This document shows, piece by piece, positions 1 through 4,050 of a DNA stretch of 5,402 nucleotides. The stretch's first letter is position 1. Each line of letters opens with the position of its first letter. The DNA comes from Acidobacteriota bacterium (GTDB lineage Bacteria; Acidobacteriota; Thermoanaerobaculia; Thermoanaerobaculales; Thermoanaerobaculaceae): NCBI GenBank assembly GCA_027458945.1, contig DAIDOU010000178.1:1-5402 (forward strand), given 5' to 3'. The translations under genes were made by a program, and so were the position numbers. Under the pieces are notes generated by a model, which was not told the origin of the DNA, did no database searches, and was given only the letters and a program-made list of their open reading frames with translations.

Positions 1-195
1 GGCGAGATCGCCGCGGAGCTGGGAAAGCCGCGCGCCGCACGCGCCGTCGGCACCGCGTGCGGCGCCAACCCGGTCCCGATCCTGGTGCCTTGCCACCGGA
101 TCGTGGGCGGCAACGGCGACCTCACGGGGTTCGCCGCCGGCGTGGCGATGAAGCACGAACTCATTGAGATCGAGCGGGCGCAGACCGAAGCTTGA
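1..195 (+). CDS. Methylated-DNA--[protein]-cysteine S-methyltransferase, C-terminal part (5' truncated by window)
   Basis: Open from the first base and closed by TGA at 193-195, leaving 64 residues of the C-terminal catalytic domain of the Ogt/Ada-C family. These proteins remove O6-alkyl groups from guanine by irreversible transfer to their own cysteine. The fragment shows the hallmark active site PCHR (fragment residues 30-33, nucleophile Cys31), preceded by AVGTACGANP, which carries the family's conserved Asn, and followed by RIVGGNGDLTGF and a final helix ending KHELIEIE. The Arg-Ala-Val at the start of that block matches the arginine used to flip the damaged base in the family. The N-terminal domain lies outside the window, so a stand-alone Ogt cannot be separated from an Ada-type fusion. 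It converges on maf; only 42 bases separate the two stop codons. Family identity is very secure; the exact ortholog is not. Confidence 0.95.
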   Translation, partial: GEIAAELGKPRAARAVGTACGANPVPILVPCHRIVGGNGDLTGFAAGVAMKHELIEIERAQTEA

Positions 196-243
196 GCCGC
201 CGTCGTCGCCGGCGGGCGGCGGCGACCGCGCGAGCGGTCAAGC
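190..243. terminator. Nested GC-rich hairpin between convergent genes, possible bidirectional terminator
   Basis: The inner stem pairs 202-210 (GTCGTCGCC) with 218-226 (GGCGGCGAC), nine pairs including one G-U, around a 7-base loop. An outer stem pairs 190-195 (GCTTGA) with 238-243 (TCAAGC) and continues, after one bulged G, as 197-200 (CCGC) with 234-237 (GCGG). The stop codons of the alkyltransferase (193-195) and of maf (238-240) pair with each other in the outer stem. There is no U-tract on either side, so this is not a canonical intrinsic terminator. The location between two converging stops makes a role in transcript ending or 3'-end protection plausible, but in DNA this GC-rich some pairing is expected by chance. 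Confidence 0.4.
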
Positions 244-879
244 CCGCGCCGCGTTGGCCGCCACCGGGCCGGGGGTGAGCGTCAGGCGAGCGCCGGCCGC
301 GGCGAGGCGGAGGCTGGCGCGTGCCAGGAGGCCTGGGAGCGGCGCCAGCGGCAGGCCGACCACCGCCTGGACGTTGCCTTCGACCCGCTCGATGAGCAAC
401 GCGCCCTTGCCCTGCACCGCGTAGGCACCGGCCTTGTCGTCGCCCTCTCCGGTTTCGCGGTACCACGCCCGCAGCTCGGCGGAGGACGCCGCCATCGTGA
501 CCTGTGCCAGCTCCACGTGCGTGGCCTCGCGCTCCTGCCAGAGCAGCGCCATCGCGGTCACCACCGCATGCGTCCGGCCGGCGAGATCGGCGAGCATCGC
601 GGCGGCCTCGGCGCGGTCACGCGGCTTGCCGAAGATCCGGTCGCCGAGGGCCACGACCGTGTCGGCGGCCAGCAGCGGGAACCCCGGGTAGCGGTGCGCC
701 GCCGCGCGCGCCTTCTCCAGCGCCAGGCGCAGGGCGTAGGTCGCGGGCGCCTCGCCGGCGAGCGGCATCTCGTCGACGTGCGAGACCGCCACCTTGACGT
801 CGAGCCCCAGCCGTCCGAGCAGCTCGCTCCGCCGCGGCGAGGCCGAGGCCAGCACCAACGTCAGCGACCGGCCCGTCAT
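238..879 (-). CDS. maf: Maf family nucleoside triphosphate pyrophosphatase (YhdE-type dTTP/UTP pyrophosphatase)
   Basis: 213 residues. Maf proteins hydrolyse non-canonical or selected nucleoside triphosphates to the monophosphate and pyrophosphate in the cytoplasm, and have been linked to nucleotide-pool cleaning and septum inhibition. The signature ASASPRRSELL (residues 11-21) forms the phosphate-binding start. It is followed by SHVDE (33-37), ALEKARA (53-59), AADTVV with the likely catalytic Asp73 (71-76), and FGKPRD (83-88). GDDKAGAYAVQGKGA (146-160) has the Gln seen in the YhdE subfamily that prefers dTTP/UTP, rather than the YceF m7GTP type. The ATG start overlaps the NfeD gene stop in an ATGA, and no good Shine-Dalgarno precedes it, which favours translational coupling. 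The last 25 or so residues, rich in Ala and Leu, extend beyond the usual family end of about 190-200 residues and do not look conserved. Confidence 0.93.
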   Translation of the reverse strand: MTGRSLTLVLASASPRRSELLGRLGLDVKVAVSHVDEMPLAGEAPATYALRLALEKARAAAHRYPGFPLLAADTVVALGDRIFGKPRDRAEAAAMLADLAGRTHAVVTAMALLWQEREATHVELAQVTMAASSAELRAWYRETGEGDDKAGAYAVQGKGALLIERVEGNVQAVVGLPLAPLPGLLARASLRLAAAGARLTLTPGPVAANAARA

Positions 880-1388
880 GCTTCGGGGCGGCGCCGCACC
901 GTGAGCACCGAGCGGCTGCAGTCCACGACCTCGACCTCGGTGCCGGCGGCGAGGACGCCGTCGTCGACGCTTTGGGCGGCCATGACCACGTCGACCTCGC
1001 CGCGCCTGATGCGCACCTGGCCGTACCCGCCCGCCGGGATGTCGCGCACCACGGTGGCCCGCTCGCTGCGCCACGCGGCCGGGCACGGACGCCGCAGGAA
1101 GAAGAACGCCGCGGCGACCCCGAGCACCCCGGCGGCCCCGGCGGCGATCGCGTCGCCGGCGGTCGCCACGCCTCGTCTGGCCAGCAGGGCAAAGCCCGCG
1201 CCGCCGAAGAGGATCAGGCCGACCGCGAGGCGCCGGCCGAGGAGGGCGAGCAGGGGGGCGTACAGATCCTGGTTCGGGAGGACGAAGTGGCGACGCGAGT
1301 GCGGCCTGAGCTCGCGGATCAACCCTGTCACCGCGGCCAGGGCGAGGCCGACGATGAGCGCCGCGACGTAGGAAAACTCCCAGGTCAC
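876..1388 (-). CDS. NfeD-like membrane protein with C-terminal OB-fold domain
   Basis: 170 residues from a GTG start. Three hydrophobic segments at about 7-24, 54-70 and 79-98 suggest membrane helices. The tail (about 110-166) has the NfeD-type OB-fold pattern: an Ala-Thr-Val strand, IPAGGYGQVRI, a stretch around VVMAAQS, then the typical LAAGTEVEVVD followed by a final VLTVRR strand. NfeD proteins usually partner stomatin/prohibitin-like proteins in membrane quality control or microdomains, but no such gene is visible here. I chose the GTG because the only longer in-frame start, near 1547, would run into the end of the thioesterase gene and add an Arg-rich, low-complexity stretch. A TAGAAT box lies five bases before the GTG, so the message may be leaderless. 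The gene ends in ATGA with maf. The family call is by pattern only; a generic OB-fold membrane protein is the alternative. Confidence 0.75.
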   Translation of the reverse strand: MTWEFSYVAALIVGLALAAVTGLIRELRPHSRRHFVLPNQDLYAPLLALLGRRLAVGLILFGGAGFALLARRGVATAGDAIAAGAAGVLGVAAAFFFLRRPCPAAWRSERATVVRDIPAGGYGQVRIRRGEVDVVMAAQSVDDGVLAAGTEVEVVDCSRSVLTVRRRPEA

Positions 1389-1393
1389 GTCCC

Positions 1394-1399
1394 ATTCTA
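1394..1399 (-). promoter_or_regulatory. Possible -10 element (TAGAAT) for the NfeD-maf pair
   Basis: TAGAAT on the minus strand differs from TATAAT at one base and ends five bases before the GTG at 1388. Transcription would start at or within a base or two of the start codon, giving a leaderless mRNA. I see no good -35 at the expected distance. The 65-base gap to the thioesterase gene holds nothing else recognisable, so NfeD-maf may also be read through from the thioesterase promoter. Confidence 0.4.
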
Positions 1400-1453
1400 A
1401 GCCATTTCGGCGGCCGCCCGTCCCTTCGCCCGGGGCCGCCCGAGGCGGACCGG

Positions 1454-1840
1454 TCACGGGGCGGGTCGGATCGGGGTCGGAACGCCGGCGCCGTCGACGT
1501 TGACGTAGGTGATCTCGGCCTCCGTCACCCGGGTCGGCGGCTCGCATCCGCGCGCTGGCGCGACCTCAACGACGACCTTGACGGTGATCGAGGTGCGGCC
1601 GACGTGGACCAGCTCCGCGTAGAACGACGCCAGGTCGCCGACGTGGACCGGCGCGTGGAACACGACCTTTTCCATCGCCACGGTCACCACCTTGTCGGCG
1701 CCATGAAGGCGGGCCTCGATCGCCCCGGCCTGGTCGATGTAGGAGAGGATCACCCCTCCGAAGATCGTGCCGTGGGGGTTCGTGTCGCGGGGCATGAGGG
1801 TCACGCGGATCGCTGGCTGGCGCGTCTCCTGGATGGTCAT
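1454..1840 (-). CDS. Acyl-CoA thioesterase, hotdog fold, YciA/BACH-like
   Basis: 128 residues, the normal length for a single-hotdog YciA-type enzyme. These hydrolyse acyl-CoA esters to free acid and CoA in the cytoplasm and usually form hexamers. The core PRDTNPHGTIFGG (18-29 and onward) is followed by YIDQAGAI, in which Asp36 matches the catalytic Asp of the family. KVVTVAMEKVVFHAPVHVGD (about 50-69) is the next conserved strand pair, and TEAEITYVNVD (106-116) is the last strand, matching the YciA order. The ATG at 1840 lacks any Shine-Dalgarno but is preceded at six bases by TAGAAT, which suggests leaderless translation. It is first in the minus-strand group and diverges from the exported-protein gene. 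Substrate chain length cannot be read from sequence. Confidence 0.92.
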   Translation of the reverse strand: MTIQETRQPAIRVTLMPRDTNPHGTIFGGVILSYIDQAGAIEARLHGADKVVTVAMEKVVFHAPVHVGDLASFYAELVHVGRTSITVKVVVEVAPARGCEPPTRVTEAEITYVNVDGAGVPTPIRPAP

Positions 1841-1846
1841 GAACGC

Positions 1847-1852
1847 ATTCTA
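1847..1852 (-). promoter_or_regulatory. Possible -10 element (TAGAAT) for the thioesterase gene, leaderless arrangement
   Basis: TAGAAT on the minus strand ends six bases before the ATG at 1840, so the predicted +1 is the A of the ATG itself. No -35-like hexamer stands at 16-18 bases upstream; a TTGACT overlaps the box and is too close to serve as one. The same hexamer at nearly the same distance precedes the next gene on this strand. Confidence 0.5.
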
Positions 1853-1877
1853 GTCAAAGGCGCTCGGATGCCTCCTA

Positions 1878-1886
1878 TGCTAGTGT
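1878..1886 (+). promoter_or_regulatory. Possible extended -10 (TGCTAGTGT) for the exported-protein/TPR unit
   Basis: TG, one base, then TAGTGT fits an extended -10 of the TGnTAnnnT type. It lies in the 158-base divergent gap (1841-1998), facing the + strand genes. Predicted transcription start is near 1892-1894, giving a 5' leader of about 105 bases. An almost identical string, TGCTAGCGT, follows rarA at the right edge. No convincing -35 is seen. Confidence 0.4.
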
Positions 1887-1891
1887 TGAGG

Positions 1892-1933
1892 CGCGGTCCG
1901 GGCCGTCGGCGAGCGGCCGGAGGCGCGACCGCG
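1892..1933 (+). repeat. Inverted repeat in the 5' leader of the exported-protein gene
   Basis: CGCGGTC (1892-1898) is the reverse complement of GACCGCG (1927-1933), and GGCC at 1901-1904 can pair with GGCC at 1915-1918 inside it. If the extended -10 at 1878-1886 is used, this stem would sit at the very 5' end of the transcript, where it could stabilise the mRNA. The arms are short and GC-rich, so chance pairing is a real alternative. The rest of the 1841-1998 gap shows nothing else I can name apart from the ribosome binding site. Confidence 0.25.
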
Positions 1934-1983
1934 GGCGAACGAGGTGAGCGGCGTCGCCGGGACCGACTCGCAGCGGCACCGGC

Positions 1984-1990
1984 GGGGGAG
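1984..1990 (+). promoter_or_regulatory. Ribosome binding site (GGGGGAG) fixing the start at 1999
   Basis: A purine-rich GGGGGAG ends eight bases before the ATG at 1999. It is a good Shine-Dalgarno match and supports this start, which also gives a complete signal peptide. Confidence 0.65.
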
Positions 1991-1998
1991 ACCTGGGT

Positions 1999-2736
1999 AT
2001 GTGGCGCACCACGGCGGTTGCGACGGCGGTGTTGATGCTGGCGGGCTCGGCGTCTGCGCAGCGCCACGACGGGGCGCTCGAGGTGTTCAAGACGCAGCGC
2101 GACATCGAGAACCGGCTGATGGCCTCCGACCTCGCCACGCTCGAGCGGGTCCAGGACCAGATCAGGGGCGCGTGCGATCGCCTGGTCAGGCTCGGTGACG
2201 ACCTCCTGCGGGCCCAGAAGGACGGGGAGGACCTCGGCGGTTACACGGCACGATCCTCCGACCTGCGGCACGCCGAGTCCGAACTGACGGCGCTGCTCGG
2301 CACCGCCGACCAGCTCCGCGCCACGGTCGGCGCCCGCAGGGCCTACCTCGATCAGGTCCAGGCGGAGATCCGGCGGATGGAGGAGGCGAGGCAGGCGGCT
2401 GGCGACGAGCTCTCGGGCCGCTGGACGGTGGCGATCGAACCCGGCGGTCTGACCGGCGTGTTCGACCTGCGGCTCGACGGGACGATCGTGACCGGCGTCT
2501 ACCAGCTCTCCGGCGGATGGCGGGGCTCGCTGCGGGGGACGCTGGTCGGCAACGACCTGCGCCTCGAGCGCATCGACACCCAGCAGGGGTTCGTCGCGGT
2601 CTACACCGGCACGTTGGTGCTGCGGGGGAATGAGAAGCGTCTGGAAGGCACCTGGGAAGCGACGAACCTCGCCGTCGGCATGCCCGGGTCGGGAACCTGG
2701 GTCGCACGGCGTGAAGCTCAACCAGCACAACCCTGA
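1999..2736 (+). CDS. Exported protein with coiled-coil and beta-rich C-terminal domain, function unknown
   Basis: 245 residues; I do not recognise a named family. Residues 1-20 form a signal peptide: MWR at the front, a hydrophobic core TTAVATAVLMLAG, and an Ala-Ser-Ala site with cleavage likely after Ala20, so the product should be periplasmic or secreted. There is no lipobox cysteine. Residues about 26-136 are charged, helical and heptad-like (for example LDQVQAEIRRMEEARQA), suggesting a coiled coil. Residues about 138-237 are glycine-rich and beta-like, with recurring G-x-W turns (LSGRWTV, LEGTWEA, GSGTWVA) and alternating hydrophobics around LSGGWRGSLRGTLVGNDLRL. This resembles the small beta-barrel or beta-sandwich tails often found on exported bacterial proteins that carry no known activity. 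A single Cys60 rules out an internal disulfide. The next gene starts 20 bases downstream with a strong ribosome binding site, so the two are probably one operon with related roles at the envelope. Confidence 0.85.
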   Translation: MWRTTAVATAVLMLAGSASAQRHDGALEVFKTQRDIENRLMASDLATLERVQDQIRGACDRLVRLGDDLLRAQKDGEDLGGYTARSSDLRHAESELTALLGTADQLRATVGARRAYLDQVQAEIRRMEEARQAAGDELSGRWTVAIEPGGLTGVFDLRLDGTIVTGVYQLSGGWRGSLRGTLVGNDLRLERIDTQQGFVAVYTGTLVLRGNEKRLEGTWEATNLAVGMPGSGTWVARREAQPAQP

Positions 2737-2744
2737 GAAAGGTC

Positions 2745-2752
2745 AAGGAGAG
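2745..2752 (+). promoter_or_regulatory. Ribosome binding site (AAGGAGAG) of the TPR gene
   Basis: AAGGAG at 2745-2750 ends six bases before the ATG at 2757. It is the strongest Shine-Dalgarno in the window and fixes the start, which places the hydrophobic helix right at the N-terminus. Confidence 0.8.
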
Positions 2753-2756
2753 ATCG

Positions 2757-3386
2757 ATGTGGAAGAACCCGGTGGTCACGGCGGTGGTGGGCGTGTTGCT
2801 CGGTTTCTTTGCGGGGTACCTGATCGGTCAGCGCCAGCCGGAGGCCGCGCCTCCGGCGGCGGCCAGCGCTAACCCGCACGCGGGGGTGCCCGGGGCGCCG
2901 GCGCTCTCGGGCGAGGCGCAAAAGCCGCCCACCGGCGGGCGGACCGCCGCCACCGCCAATCCGCAGCTGCTGGAGCAGGCTCGCGAGCTCGAGGGCCTGC
3001 TGGCGAAGGACCCGAAGAACTATGACCACCTCGTCCAGATGGCCAACACCGAGTACGACCTCAACGACTTCATCAAGGCGGTGCAGTACTACGAGAGGGC
3101 GCGCGCCATCAAGGACGACTCCGCCGACGTGATGACCGACCTCGGCGTCGCCTACAAGGAGATCGGCCAGCCGAAGAAGGCCGTCGAGCTCTTCGACAAG
3201 GCGGCCGACGTGCACCCGGAACACTGGCAGTCGCGTTACAACGCCGCCGTGGTCCGCCTGTTCGACCTCAACGACCCGGCCGGTGCGAAGCAGGAGGTGG
3301 ACAAGCTCAAGCAGCTCCAGGGGAAGGTTCCGAACCTCCCGGACCTGTCCGGTCTCGAATCCGAGATCGCGCGCCGGGCGAAGTGA
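2757..3386 (+). CDS. Membrane-anchored TPR-repeat protein
   Basis: 209 residues. A single N-terminal hydrophobic helix (about 5-24) anchors the protein. It has little positive charge after it, so the bulk probably faces the periplasm, although a cytoplasmic orientation cannot be excluded. The helix has Gly at 12, 16, 20 and 24, a perfect GxxxG series, suggesting helix packing or oligomerisation. Residues 26-68 are an Ala/Pro/Gly-rich linker. From about 75 to 190 lie three TPR-like units: 89-122, 123-156 (DLGVAYKEIGQPKKAVELFD is a textbook repeat), and a weaker one at 157-190. TPRs bind partner peptides; related anchored TPR proteins assist cytochrome c maturation (CcmH/NrfG type) or envelope assembly, but no such neighbour is present and no partner can be named. 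It follows the exported coiled-coil gene by 20 bases and is very likely cotranscribed with it. Confidence 0.88.
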   Translation: MWKNPVVTAVVGVLLGFFAGYLIGQRQPEAAPPAAASANPHAGVPGAPALSGEAQKPPTGGRTAATANPQLLEQARELEGLLAKDPKNYDHLVQMANTEYDLNDFIKAVQYYERARAIKDDSADVMTDLGVAYKEIGQPKKAVELFDKAADVHPEHWQSRYNAAVVRLFDLNDPAGAKQEVDKLKQLQGKVPNLPDLSGLESEIARRAK

Positions 3387-3418
3387 CACGCCGCGCCGCG
3401 ACGAGGGGACAGGAGCGT

Positions 3419-3455
3419 CCGGTGCCGCGGGCGGTACACTCGTTGCGGGCACCGG
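3419..3455. repeat. Perfect 8-bp inverted repeat around the aldolase promoter region
   Basis: CCGGTGCC (3419-3426) and GGCACCGG (3448-3455) are exact reverse complements separated by 21 bases that contain the TACACT box at 3435-3440. In DNA the arms would flank the -10 and could form a regulator's operator; a hairpin in read-through RNA is the alternative reading. Short GC-rich arms make chance a fair competitor. Confidence 0.35.
3435..3440 (+). promoter_or_regulatory. Possible -10 element (TACACT) for aldolase-rarA
   Basis: TACACT matches four of six positions of TATAAT, including the key TA and final T, and lies 28 bases before the ATG at 3469, in the 82-base gap after the TPR gene. A weak GAGG ribosome binding site stands at 3458-3461. 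No clear -35 is visible. Confidence 0.4.
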
Positions 3456-3468
3456 TCGAGGTTTCGCG

Positions 3469-4050
3469 ATGACGTTGTGGACGGAAGCGTTACGGCGGGC
3501 GGAGCTGGTCGCGGCGGGGGCGGTGCTGGCCCGGCGCGGCCTCGTCAGGGGCCGCGAGGGCAACCTCTCGTGCCGGATCGGTAGCGGCGCCGTGCTGCTG
3601 ACGCCGCGGGGCGCCGACAAGGGCCGGCTGAGCGGCGCCGACCTCGTGCTCGGCGCGCTGGACGGGCCGCCTCCGGCGGCCGCCTCGAGCGAAGCCCTGG
3701 CGCACTACGCCGTCTACCGCGCCTGTCCGGACGTCCGGGCGCTCGTCCACGCGCACCCGCCCGGCGTGCTCGCGCTCGCCGCCAGCGGGTGGGTGCCCGA
3801 TCCGCACGCCCTCGAGGAGGGCCTGGCACTGGTGCCGCGCGTCGAGCTGGTCCCGGCCGCGGCGCCGGGGAGTGAGGATCTGGCGGCGGCGTGTGCCGAC
3901 GCGCTCCGGCGCGCGCCTGCGGCCGTCCTCCTCGGCCACGGCGTCTTCTGCGCCGGGAGCGACTTGGCCCAGGCGGTCGAGCGCGTCGAGGTGCTGGAGC
4001 TGCTCGCCGGGGTCGCCCTGGCGGCCGGCCACCGGGCGGGGGCGGCATGA
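3469..4050 (+). CDS. Class II aldolase/adducin family protein
   Basis: 193 residues. The family comprises Zn-dependent aldolases, epimerases and dehydratases of phosphorylated sugars, such as FucA, AraD and MtnB. The metal ligands are all present: Glu75 in ASSEA, His94 and His96 in VHAHPP, and His157 in LGHGVF, spaced as in E. coli FucA (73, 92, 94, 155). The phosphate-binding elements GNLS (31-34), TPRG (45-48) and Ser73-Ser74 are also kept. By eye, the Tyr that serves as acid in FucA (113) aligns near an Ala in HALEE, and the C-terminus stops about 20 residues earlier than FucA, so the true substrate is probably not fuculose phosphate. The ATG at 3469 is the first start after the promoter-like box; longer starts would run into the TPR gene. 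Its stop overlaps the rarA start as ATGA. Family assignment is firm; the reaction and substrate cannot be deduced. Confidence 0.9.
   Translation: MTLWTEALRRAELVAAGAVLARRGLVRGREGNLSCRIGSGAVLLTPRGADKGRLSGADLVLGALDGPPPAAASSEALAHYAVYRACPDVRALVHAHPPGVLALAASGWVPDPHALEEGLALVPRVELVPAAAPGSEDLAAACADALRRAPAAVLLGHGVFCAGSDLAQAVERVEVLELLAGVALAAGHRAGAA

Noticed and set aside
517..1371. 284-residue + strand open frame opposite maf and the NfeD-like gene
   Set aside because: Arg-rich translation without motifs, antisense to a clear Maf signature.
238..1395. A 385-residue Maf with a long N-terminal extension
   Set aside because: The extra residues are the out-of-frame shadow of the NfeD-like gene. The ATG at 879 lies directly before the conserved Maf start and overlaps the upstream stop as ATGA.
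876..1547. Longer NfeD-like product starting at the ATG near 1547
   Set aside because: It would overlap the 3' end of the thioesterase gene by about 94 bases and add an Arg/Pro/Gly-rich stretch unlike a membrane-protein N-terminus. The GTG at 1388 places the first hydrophobic segment at the N-terminus.
1852..1857. TTGACT as a -35 box for the thioesterase gene
   Set aside because: It overlaps the TAGAAT -10 candidate, so the spacing is impossible, and a start driven from it would fall inside the coding sequence with no matching -10.
1837..2730. 297-residue minus-strand open frame opposite the exported-protein gene
   Set aside because: No family pattern, and it overlaps the thioesterase start. 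The + strand frame has a signal peptide and a good ribosome binding site.
2718..3620. 300-residue minus-strand open frame opposite the TPR gene
   Set aside because: The + strand reading has a strong ribosome binding site, a membrane helix and TPR repeats. The antisense frame has none of these and would cross the promoter region before the aldolase gene.
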